From: Leifsonia sp. ku-ls
GTDB taxonomy: Bacteria > Actinomycetota > Actinomycetes > Actinomycetales > Microbacteriaceae
NCBI GenBank assembly: GCA_003367665.1
Contig: QKXI01000016.1
Coordinates: forward strand, 26,467-90,466
Length of the DNA stretch: 64,000 nt
Direction of reading: 5' to 3'
Positions 41,139 through 48,884 of the stretch are shown in pieces (the first letter of the stretch is position 1; each line of letters opens with the position of its first letter). The translations under genes were made by a program, and so were the position numbers. Under the pieces are notes generated by a model, which saw only the letters and a program-made list of their open reading frames with translations, did no database searches and was not told the DNA's origin.

Positions 41139-42361
41139 GACGGCACCTCCGCGGAGGCTGCGACCGGCTTCGCGTTGAAGTCGTCCGTCGACGCCCTGCC
41201 CCTGGCCCGCTGCACACGACGGCCCAGCTGGTGTCCGGCGAAGCGCGCCACCGAGCGCAGGTCGATCCGCACCGGGCGCTCGCGGACGCGGTCGAGCGCC
41301 TCCTCGTAGACCGCCTCCTGCAGCTCCGCGGCACGGCCGAGGGAGAACCGCTCGCGCACCGTGCGGAGCGAGTAGGCGCCGACCGAGGCGCGCAGCGCGG
41401 GATCGGCCACGAGCGGCCGCACCTGCGCCACGAAGTCGGCCGCTCCGGCGCCGCCGACCCCGTACCAGCCGCGCCACAGGAACTCGTCGATGGTGTCGGA
41501 GGTGAGCAGACGGAAGAAGCCGGCCTCGCCCTGGACGACCAGCGGCTTGCCGAACGCGAGCGCGCGGAGGGCGGAGCCGCCCATCCCCAGCACGATGTCC
41601 GCCGCCGCGTACGCCGGCCTCGGGTCGCGCCGCTCTCCGGCGAGCACCACCCGTCGTTCGCCGCGATCGGCGTTGACGCGGTCGGCCGCCGCGGCAACGG
41701 TGTCGCGGGCGACGCCGTCTCCGACGACGACGAGCCGCACGGGTTCCGGGATGCGCCCGATCCCCTCGATCGCGGCCAGCAAGCCTCCGAGCTTCAACTG
41801 CTGGGCCAGGCGGGAGACGACGACGACCGTCGGAGTGCCGTCGTCGATCCCCAGCTCCCGGGCGAACGCGGCGCCGTCGACGATGGCGGGGTCGTTCGCG
41901 GCCAGATCGACCGGCGGCTCGATCACGGTCACCGCCGTGCGACCGCGCTGCCTTTCGACCGCGCCGATCTGCTCGGTGCCCACGACCAGAGGGAGGTCGT
42001 ACGGAAGGAACGGGGCGACGGCCATCGACATGACGGTCGCGACGGGGGCGACGCCCGGCCGCGAGCGCGCCGCGAGCAGCGCGTCCAGCGCCGGCGGCCA
42101 CTCGTAGCCGTGCAGCACCTGCAGCCCGCGCTCGTCGATGAGCCGGAGCAGCGCGTCGTGCACCGCGCGCCCGGGCCGGTGCGAAACGTGCGGGGCCTCG
42201 ACGTAGGTGAAGCCGAGCTCCCGGATGGTGTCGACGAGCACGCCGTCGTTGCCGAACAGCACGACGTCGTGCCCGCGGTCGCGCATCGCCACCGCGAGGT
42301 CGATCGCGTTCAACTGGCTGCCGCCGATGGCGAGGTCGTGCGGCTGGACGAGGATCCTCAT
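41135..42361 (-). CDS. glycosyltransferase family 4
   Basis: A 408-residue GT-B enzyme. N-terminal half: MRILVQPHDLAIGGSQLNAIDL and VLFGNDGVLVDTI; C-terminal half: TVVVVSRLAQQLKLGGLLAAI, VRLVVVGDGVARD, AAADIVLGMGGSALRALAFGKPLVV. The usual Glu of the E-x7-E motif is replaced in GGSALRALAFGKP. Retaining mechanism is expected for GT4. Overlaps its neighbours by 4 bases on both sides. Confidence 0.85.
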   Translation of the reverse strand: MRILVQPHDLAIGGSQLNAIDLAVAMRDRGHDVVLFGNDGVLVDTIRELGFTYVEAPHVSHRPGRAVHDALLRLIDERGLQVLHGYEWPPALDALLAARSRPGVAPVATVMSMAVAPFLPYDLPLVVGTEQIGAVERQRGRTAVTVIEPPVDLAANDPAIVDGAAFARELGIDDGTPTVVVVSRLAQQLKLGGLLAAIEGIGRIPEPVRLVVVGDGVARDTVAAAADRVNADRGERRVVLAGERRDPRPAYAAADIVLGMGGSALRALAFGKPLVVQGEAGFFRLLTSDTIDEFLWRGWYGVGGAGAADFVAQVRPLVADPALRASVGAYSLRTVRERFSLGRAAELQEAVYEEALDRVRERPVRIDLRSVARFAGHQLGRRVQRARGRASTDDFNAKPVAASAEVPS

Positions 42362-43860
42362 GCCGTCGCCACCTCCGCGGGCTGCACCTCGCGACCGCGG
42401 CCGAACTCGCGCAGCCGGCCGAGGGCGCGCCGGTCGCGCAGCAGCAGGAGCGCGATGACCCCGACCGTGAAGAGCCCCGACGCGACGAGTCCGACGACCG
42501 GCATCGGGATCACCCGGGTCAGCACGAACGCCCCCGCCCCGGCCAGCAGGCCGCCGGCGAGCGGGAGCGCGGTACGTCGGAGGACCTGGCGCGCGTCCAC
42601 CCCCGCCTTGTGCAGCCGCCACAGGTAGATCGGCAGCACGACGACCGCGGCGACCACGACCTGCGCGAGCGCCGCGCCCGCGATGCCGGCCACCGCGGCG
42701 CCGCCGATGACGGCCGGGACGAGCGCGGCGAGCCACCACACGTTCACCCCGAGGATGGTGCGGGAGAAGCCGAGCACCACGATGTAGTCGTAGACGAGCT
42801 CGAACAGGATGCGGAAGATCGACAGCAGCCCCAGCCAGACCAGCGCGGCCGCCGCCGGGAGCCACTGCTCCCCGTAGACGAACGACACCAGGGCGGGTGC
42901 GGCGCCCGCGAGCAGGAAGCAGACGGGGATGGTGACCGCCGCCAGCACGCCGAGCACGGACAGCAGGGCGTCCGAACGGCCGGCGGGGTCGTGCTGCACC
43001 CGGGCGAACGCCGCCGGCGCCACCCCGCGCAGCGGCGTCGAGAACAGCGAGGTCGGCCACGCCGCCAGGTTGCACGCGAGCACGTAGAAGCCGAGGGCGG
43101 TCGAGCCGAGCATCCCGCCGACGATCAGCTGGTCCGCGTACCCGACGGCGAAGACGACGATGCTGGCGCCGGCGAGCGGAAGGCCGAAGGCGAGGAGCGC
43201 CCTGGCCTGGCCGCGGTCGAAGCCGAAGCGGTACGGGAGCGGCGAGAAGACCAGGAACAGCACCGCCGCCACCGAGCTCCCGGCCAGCCGCCCGAGGGCG
43301 AGGCTCATCGGGCCGAAGCCGACGAGCGCGAGCACCACGGAGACGACGGCGCCGACCCAGACGTTGGCCTGGTCGGCGACCGCGCGCTTGTCCTGCCGGA
43401 AGGTGCGCTGGAGCAGCGCCGCGGGCGTCGAGACCGCGCCGTCGATCACGACGGTCAGCAGCAGAAGGCGCACCACGTCGGTGGCTCCCGCGTCGCCCAG
43501 CGCCGCGGTGTACAGCGGGGCGGCGATCCAGCCCGCGACGCACAGCGCGACGCTGCCCGCGACCGAGATGGTGGTCACCGTCGGGGCGATCAGCTTGGGG
43601 TCGCCGGGCCAGCGCACGATGGCGAGGCTGACCCCGAGCTCGTTGAACGAGAGGATCGCCATCAACGCGACGAACGCGACCGCGTAGGTGCCGAACGACT
43701 CCGGGCCGAGCACCCGCGCCAGCACGATGCCGATGCCGACCGTGCCGAGCCGGGAGAACGCGGTGCTCGCCAGGCTCCAGCCGAGCGCCTGTGTCGCGCC
43801 GGGAGCCCGCTTCGCGCCCGGCGTCCGCGTGCCGCGGGTGGGCCGGGCCGGCCCGGTCAT
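42358..43860 (-). CDS. polysaccharide flippase (Wzx, MOP family)
   Basis: A 500-residue membrane protein with about 12-14 hydrophobic segments of the lipopolysaccharide/EPS flippase family; the first part reads GWSLASTAFSRLGTVGIGIVLARVLGPESFGTYAVA, followed by LQRTFRQDKRAVADQ. It moves lipid-linked repeat units across the membrane for Wzy. ATG 43860 overlaps the aminotransferase stop. Wzx, Wzy and Wzz-like proteins together define a Wzx/Wzy-dependent pathway. Confidence 0.88.
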   Translation of the reverse strand: MTGPARPTRGTRTPGAKRAPGATQALGWSLASTAFSRLGTVGIGIVLARVLGPESFGTYAVAFVALMAILSFNELGVSLAIVRWPGDPKLIAPTVTTISVAGSVALCVAGWIAAPLYTAALGDAGATDVVRLLLLTVVIDGAVSTPAALLQRTFRQDKRAVADQANVWVGAVVSVVLALVGFGPMSLALGRLAGSSVAAVLFLVFSPLPYRFGFDRGQARALLAFGLPLAGASIVVFAVGYADQLIVGGMLGSTALGFYVLACNLAAWPTSLFSTPLRGVAPAAFARVQHDPAGRSDALLSVLGVLAAVTIPVCFLLAGAAPALVSFVYGEQWLPAAAALVWLGLLSIFRILFELVYDYIVVLGFSRTILGVNVWWLAALVPAVIGGAAVAGIAGAALAQVVVAAVVVLPIYLWRLHKAGVDARQVLRRTALPLAGGLLAGAGAFVLTRVIPMPVVGLVASGLFTVGVIALLLLRDRRALGRLREFGRGREVQPAEVATA

Positions 43861-44981
43861 GCCGCCGCCGTCCCCGAGGCCCGGTCGGCGGCGGCGAGCG
43901 TGCGCTCGGCCACATAGGCGACCTGCTCGTCCGTCAGTCCCGGGTAGATCGGGAGGGAGAGGATGCGGCCCGCCGTACGCTCCGCCACCGGCGCGCTCGT
44001 CGCCGCGGTCTCGACGCCCGCGAAGGCGGGGAGCAGGTGCACGGGCGCCGGGTAGTGGATGCCCACCCCGATGCCGTCCTCGAGCAGCGCCGCGAGCACC
44101 GCGTCGCGCTCGTCGACCTGCACGACGAACTGGTGGTAGACGTGCACGACGCGGTCCGAGACCGGCGGCGCGACGACGGCGCTGCCGGCGAACGCGTCGC
44201 GGTACTGCTCCGCGATCTCGCGGCGGCGGGCGTTCCAGGCGTCCAGGTGCCGCAGCTTCGCCGACAGCACGGCCGCCTGCAGCGAATCGAGGCGGGAGTT
44301 GGTGCCGATCTCCAGGTGCTCGTACTTGCGCACCCCGCCGTGGTTGCGCAGACGCTGCACGCGTTCGGCGACGACATCGGAGGAGGTGATGACGGCGCCG
44401 CCGTCGCCGTACGCGCCGAGGTTCTTGCCGGGGTAGAAGCTCGTCCCCGCGGCGACGCCGAGCGACCCGGCGCGACGTCCGTCGAGCTCGGCGCCCTGCG
44501 CCTGAGCGGCGTCCTCCAGCAGCACGATGTCGTCGCCGCAGACCGCGGCGAGCGCGGTCATGTCGGCCGGCTGCCCGTACAGGTGCACGGCGAAGACGGC
44601 GCGGGTGCGCGGCGTGATGCGCTCGGCCACGGACGCCGGGTCGATCAGGAAGTCCTCCCGGCAGTCCGCGAAGACCGGGGTCGCCCCGGCGCGCACGACC
44701 GCCTCGGCGGTCGCCACGAACGTGTTCGCGGGGACGATCACCTCGTCGCCCTCCCCGATGCCGGCGCCGCGCAGGGCGAGCTCCAGCGCATCGGTGCCGT
44801 TGCCGACGCCGATCACGTGGCCGGCGCCGCAGTACGCGGCGAACTCCTCCTCGAAGCGGGTGACGTCCGGGCCGAGGATGTAGCTGCTGCCCGCCATGAT
44901 GCGGTCGAACGACGCCTGCACCTCCGCGGCGATCAGACGGTGCTGGTAGCCCAGGTCGAGCATGGGGACGCGCATGGTCAT
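43857..44981 (-). CDS. DegT/DnrJ/EryC1 sugar aminotransferase
   Basis: A 374-residue PLP enzyme making an amino-sugar nucleotide. Motifs: GVGNGTDALELALRG, VIVPANTFVATAEAV, LLEDAAQAQGAELDGR, and the PLP lysine in SFYPGKNLGAYGDGG. The last form (YPGKNLGAYGD) is typical of 3-aminotransferases such as WlbC/QdtB/FdtB. ATG 44981 overlaps the NeuD-like gene. With the Gfo/Idh dehydrogenase it could form a 3-keto to 3-amino step. Confidence 0.9.
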   Translation of the reverse strand: MTMRVPMLDLGYQHRLIAAEVQASFDRIMAGSSYILGPDVTRFEEEFAAYCGAGHVIGVGNGTDALELALRGAGIGEGDEVIVPANTFVATAEAVVRAGATPVFADCREDFLIDPASVAERITPRTRAVFAVHLYGQPADMTALAAVCGDDIVLLEDAAQAQGAELDGRRAGSLGVAAGTSFYPGKNLGAYGDGGAVITSSDVVAERVQRLRNHGGVRKYEHLEIGTNSRLDSLQAAVLSAKLRHLDAWNARRREIAEQYRDAFAGSAVVAPPVSDRVVHVYHQFVVQVDERDAVLAALLEDGIGVGIHYPAPVHLLPAFAGVETAATSAPVAERTAGRILSLPIYPGLTDEQVAYVAERTLAAADRASGTAAA

Positions 44982-45613
44982 GACTCCTCCTCGATGTGAA
45001 GCGGGCGGGCGGGCACGCCGGCCCAGACCTCACCGTCCGGGACGTCCGCCACGACGACGGATCCCATGCCGACGACGGCCTCGCGGCCGACCGTCTGCGT
45101 CTGGCGGACCGAGGAGTTCATCCCCAGGTAGGCCGCCTCTCCGATGTGCACGCCGCCGCCGAGGCTGACCCCGGCCGCGAGCGTCGCGTAGTCCGCGACC
45201 ACGTCGTCGTGCGTGATCGTCACGTTGGGCATGAGCACCACGTGGTCGCCCAGCCGGGCGTCCGCCGTGAGCACGGCCCCCGCCAGCAGCACGCTGCCGG
45301 AGCCGACGGTGCACGACTGCGGGATGCGCACCGCACGGTCCGCGACCGTCGCGTACCGGTCGGGCCGCACGCCGAGGTCGGCCAGCCGCTGCACTATGGC
45401 CCTGCGCGCCTTCCCGGAGCCGACGCAGACGACCAGGTCGGCGTCGTACTCGGCCGCGTGGGCGAGGCCGCCGAGCACGCGGACGCCGCCGACGAGCTCG
45501 CCGCGCAGCGCCGGGTCGTCGTCCAGGATGCCGACGACGCGGTGGCCGTCCAGGTCGGCCGAGAGCACCTCGCGGGCGAGGCCGCCCGCGCCGAGCAGCA
45601 GCACGTTGGTCAT
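44978..45613 (-). CDS. NeuD/PglD-type sugar O/N-acetyltransferase
   Basis: A 211-residue protein with an N-terminal nucleotide-sugar-binding Rossmann-like part (MTNVLLLGAGGLAREVLSA) and C-terminal hexapeptide helix (GSGSVLLAGAVLTADARLGDHVVLMPNVTI, THDDVVADYATLAAGV). The His in THDD is the expected catalytic base. In pgl/per-type pathways this enzyme acetylates the 4-amino group formed by the neighbouring DegT protein. Both ends overlap neighbours by 4 bases. Confidence 0.88.
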   Translation of the reverse strand: MTNVLLLGAGGLAREVLSADLDGHRVVGILDDDPALRGELVGGVRVLGGLAHAAEYDADLVVCVGSGKARRAIVQRLADLGVRPDRYATVADRAVRIPQSCTVGSGSVLLAGAVLTADARLGDHVVLMPNVTITHDDVVADYATLAAGVSLGGGVHIGEAAYLGMNSSVRQTQTVGREAVVGMGSVVVADVPDGEVWAGVPARPLHIEEES

Positions 45614-46761
45614 GCCGCACCCCGCACGTCCGCCGCCTGCCGCAGGCCGTCGACCACGCGGAGCTGGTCCGCGTCGGTGAGCTCGTGGTACACGGGCAGG
45701 ATGAGGCTGTTGTCGGTGAGCCGCTCGGTGACCGGCAGCGGCACGGACCCGGTGTCGAGGCCGCGGTACGCGGGCTGCCGGTGGGCGGCCATGATGCCGC
45801 GGCGCGCCGAGACGCCCGCCTCCGCGAGCACCTCCATCGTCCGCTCACGCGTGGCGCCGAAGCCGGGCTCCACCTCCACCCAGTACGACTGGAAATTGGA
45901 GGTGCCCCAGGCCGGGTCGGCCACCGGCCGCAGGCCCGGGATGTCGGCCAGCAGCTCGGTGTACCGGGCGGCAAGCTCGCGCCGGCGGCGCACGATCTCG
46001 GGGAGCCGACCGAGCTGCACCAGCCCGACCGCCGCCTGCAGATCGGTCATCCGGTAGTTGAAGCCGATCTCGGTGTACTCCTCCGCGGGCGCGAGCAGGC
46101 TCGCCTGACGGTCGGCGGCGGAGATGCTCATGGCGTGCTCGCGCAGCGTGCGCGCCCGCGCGGCCCAGGCCGGGTTCGCGGTGGTCAGCATCCCGCCCTC
46201 CCCCGTCGTGAGCAGCTTCCGCGGGTGGAACGACCAGGCGGTCACGTCGGCGCCGGAGCCGACCGGGCGCCCGCGGTAGGTCGAGCCGGCGCCGCACGCG
46301 GCGTCCTCGATCACGACGATGCCGCGGGGGTCGCACACCGCGCGGATGGCGTCGAGGTCGGCGGGGACACCGCCCTGATCGACCACGATGACCGCCCGCG
46401 TGCGCGGCGTCAGCGCCTCCTCGACCGTCTCGGCGGTGAGGTCGCCGGTGAGCGCGTCCACGTCGGCGAAGACCGGCCGGGCGCCGACGTAGGTCGGGGC
46501 GTTCGCCGTCGCGATGAAGGAGAAGGACGGGACGACCACGTCGTCGCCCCGTCCTATCCCGGCCACGACGAGCGCGAGGTGCAGGGCCGTCGTGCAGTTC
46601 GACGTCGCCACCGCGTACGGCGACCCCATCGCGGCGGCGAACTCCTGCTCGAACCGTGCGACGCGCGGCCCCTGGGCGACCCAGCCGGAGGCGATCACCT
46701 CGGTGACGGCGGCGATCTCCTCCTCGCCGAGCCACGGCTTCATGACGTTGATGCGGTTCAC
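45610..46761 (-). CDS. DegT/DnrJ/EryC1 aminotransferase (PglE/PseC-like)
   Basis: A 383-residue PLP enzyme. VMKPWLGEEEIAAVTEVIASGWVAQGP at the N-terminus, ATSNCTTALHLALV, and the PLP-lysine region WSFHPRKLLTTGEGGM, which is the form found in 4-aminotransferases such as PglE and PseC. GTG 46761 overlaps the epimerase stop (GTGA). Directly followed by the NeuD/PglD-type gene, consistent with formation of a 4-acetamido sugar. Confidence 0.9.
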   Translation of the reverse strand: MNRINVMKPWLGEEEIAAVTEVIASGWVAQGPRVARFEQEFAAAMGSPYAVATSNCTTALHLALVVAGIGRGDDVVVPSFSFIATANAPTYVGARPVFADVDALTGDLTAETVEEALTPRTRAVIVVDQGGVPADLDAIRAVCDPRGIVVIEDAACGAGSTYRGRPVGSGADVTAWSFHPRKLLTTGEGGMLTTANPAWAARARTLREHAMSISAADRQASLLAPAEEYTEIGFNYRMTDLQAAVGLVQLGRLPEIVRRRRELAARYTELLADIPGLRPVADPAWGTSNFQSYWVEVEPGFGATRERTMEVLAEAGVSARRGIMAAHRQPAYRGLDTGSVPLPVTERLTDNSLILPVYHELTDADQLRVVDGLRQAADVRGAA

Positions 46762-47753
46762 GAGTTCACCAGCGCCCGTCCGGCGGCGATCTCCTCGCGG
46801 AGCGGACGCCACCACTCGACCAGTTCGCGCAGGCCCTCGGCCAGCGGGACCTCGGCGGTGAAGCCGAGGTCGCGCTGCGCGGCGGTGATGTCCGCCAGCC
46901 GCCGCGTGACGCCGTTGACCGCGCGCTCCGGGCCGTGCTCCACGGCGAGGTCGGAGTCCATGGCCTGCAGCAGCGCCTCGGCGAGGCCCAGCAGGCTCGT
47001 CTCCTCGCCGCTCGCGATGTTGTAGACGCCCTCGTGGATGTCGGCGGTCGCCGCCAGGATGTTCGCGCGGGCGATGTCGCGGGTGAAGACGAAGTCCATC
47101 GTCTGCTGCCCGTCGCCGAAGATCAGCGGGGGCTTCCCGTCGGCGATGCGCTCCATCCAGCGCACGAGCACCTCGGTGTACAGGCCGTGCACGTCCATCC
47201 GCGGGCCGTAGACGTTGAAGTAGCGGAGGATGACGTAGTCGAGCCCGTTCATCGCGCGGAAGCTGCGCAGCATCCCCTCGTTGAACGACTTGGCGGCGCC
47301 GTAGAAGGTGTCGTTGTTGTGGTGGTGGTGGCGTTCCGGCGTGGGGAACTCCTCCGCGAGGCCGTAGACGGAGGCGCTGGAGGCGCTGATGAGCTTGTCC
47401 ACCCGGTGCCGCACGGCCGACTCGTAGACGTTGAAGGTGCCGTCGACCAGCACCTCGAGGGCGAGCCGCGGCTCCTCCGCGCACTGCGTGATGCGGATGG
47501 CGGCCTCGTGGTAGACCAGGTCCTTGCCGCGGGTGAGGTCGTCGACGAGGTCGCGGTCGCGCAGGTCGCCCTCCACGAGCGTCACGCGGCCGGAGGCCAG
47601 GGCGTCGTCGAGGTTGGCGACGCGCCCGCGCACCAGGTTGTCGAGCACGTCGACGTGGGCAACGCCCGCGTCGAGCAGCTGGTCGACGATCTGCGAGCCG
47701 ATGGTGCCGGCGCCCCCGGTGACCAGGACGTCGGCTCCGGCGAGGGCGGTCAC
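46758..47753 (-). CDS. NAD-dependent nucleotide-sugar epimerase/dehydratase
   Basis: A 331-residue extended short-chain dehydrogenase: Rossmann motif VLVTGGAGTIGSQIVDQLL, catalytic Ser/Tyr/Lys in SSASVYG and FYGAAKSFNEG, and LRYFNVYGPRMDVHG. A natural HHHHNN stretch lies just before the catalytic Tyr. GTG 47753 overlaps the Gfo/Idh stop (GTGA). Could be a 4-epimerase or 4,6-dehydratase; the sugar nucleotide is not determined, but it would feed the two aminotransferases. Confidence 0.88.
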   Translation of the reverse strand: MTALAGADVLVTGGAGTIGSQIVDQLLDAGVAHVDVLDNLVRGRVANLDDALASGRVTLVEGDLRDRDLVDDLTRGKDLVYHEAAIRITQCAEEPRLALEVLVDGTFNVYESAVRHRVDKLISASSASVYGLAEEFPTPERHHHHNNDTFYGAAKSFNEGMLRSFRAMNGLDYVILRYFNVYGPRMDVHGLYTEVLVRWMERIADGKPPLIFGDGQQTMDFVFTRDIARANILAATADIHEGVYNIASGEETSLLGLAEALLQAMDSDLAVEHGPERAVNGVTRRLADITAAQRDLGFTAEVPLAEGLRELVEWWRPLREEIAAGRALVNS

Positions 47754-48817
47754 CGCGCACCCGCCAGCTGCTCGGCGTCGACCGGCGCGACCGCGGCGGC
47801 GGCTCCGCCCGCATCCAGGCTGCGGCTCGCCGCCTCCAGCACAGAGAGCACGCGGAGGCCCGCGTTGCCGTCCGTGCGCGGCGCGCGGCGTTCGCGGATG
47901 CTCTCGGCGAACTCGGCCGCCATCTGCCCGAGCGCCTCGCGCTCCGGCAGGGCCGGCGACCAGGTGTCGCCCAGCCGGTACGAGACCGTCGCGGCGGTGC
48001 GCTCGACGCCGTCCACCGCCTGCAGCCCGAGGTCGACACCGCGGTCGTAGACGCTGATCCGCTGCTGCGGGTTCAGGTCGTCCCAGACCAGCGTGCGCTT
48101 GGTGCCGCCGATGACCATCTGGCGGATCTTGGTGGGGCTCAGCCAGTTGACGTGCACGTGGGCCATCGCCCCGTTCTCCAGCGGGAGCACCAGGTAGCCG
48201 ACGCACGCCTTGCCCGCGCCGAGCGGGTCGGCGCCGTGGGCGGAGACGGTCGCAGGACGCAGGCCGCCCGGCAGCACGAAGTCGATGATCGACAGGTCGT
48301 GCGGCGCGAGGTCCCAGAACACGTTCACGTCCGGCTGGATCAGGCCGAGGTTGATCCGCGTGGAATCGACGAAGAGGATGTCGCCGAGCGCGCCCTCCTC
48401 GATCAGCTCCCGGATCTTCAGCACCGCCGGGGTGTAGCAGTACGTGTGGTCCGCCATCAGGACGAGACCGCTCGCCGACGCCATGTCGACCATGGCGCGA
48501 CCCAGGTTGCTGGCATCGGCGAGCGGCTTCTCGACCATCACGTGCTTGCCTGCGGCGAGCGCCTTGATGGCGAGACCGTGGTGGGTCCGTGCGGGCGTCG
48601 CGATCGCGACTGCGTCCACATCGTCCCGGGCGAGGAGGTCGTCGACGTCGGTGACGACGTCCACCCCTCCCACGCGGGCGGCGAGACCCTCCGCCCGCTC
48701 ACGGTCGAGATCGCAGATGGCGACGAGCCGCCAGTCCGGGCTGACCGAGAAGTTCCTGGCCAGGTTCGGGCCCCAGTAGCCGGCGCCGATCACCGCGATC
48801 CGTAGTTGGTTGTCCAT
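47750..48817 (-). CDS. Gfo/Idh/MocA oxidoreductase (WlbA-like)
   Basis: A 355-residue NAD-dependent dehydrogenase: IAVIGAGYWGPNLARNF, AVAIATPARTHHGLAIKAL, and the family's Glu-Lys-Pro in HVMVEKPLA. HTYCYTPAV and FWDLAPHDLSIIDF are typical of sugar-nucleotide 3-dehydrogenases of the WlbA group. ATG 48817 is chosen since an upstream extension is Arg/Pro-rich. It is 67 bases after the giant DUF4082 gene and likely co-transcribed with it. Confidence 0.88.
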   Translation of the reverse strand: MDNQLRIAVIGAGYWGPNLARNFSVSPDWRLVAICDLDRERAEGLAARVGGVDVVTDVDDLLARDDVDAVAIATPARTHHGLAIKALAAGKHVMVEKPLADASNLGRAMVDMASASGLVLMADHTYCYTPAVLKIRELIEEGALGDILFVDSTRINLGLIQPDVNVFWDLAPHDLSIIDFVLPGGLRPATVSAHGADPLGAGKACVGYLVLPLENGAMAHVHVNWLSPTKIRQMVIGGTKRTLVWDDLNPQQRISVYDRGVDLGLQAVDGVERTAATVSYRLGDTWSPALPEREALGQMAAEFAESIRERRAPRTDGNAGLRVLSVLEAASRSLDAGGAAAAVAPVDAEQLAGAR

Positions 48818-48884
48818 GTGCCCCCAGCACCTTTCTTGTCGTCGGGGCGGTGTCGGGCCACCGTCCCTGGCTTGCTGCACGTCG

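Noticed and set aside
47300-47330. Run of histidine codons (HHHHNN) in the epimerase looking like a vector tag
   Set aside because: It is internal, in frame and next to the catalytic Tyr; flanking sequence is normal for the family.
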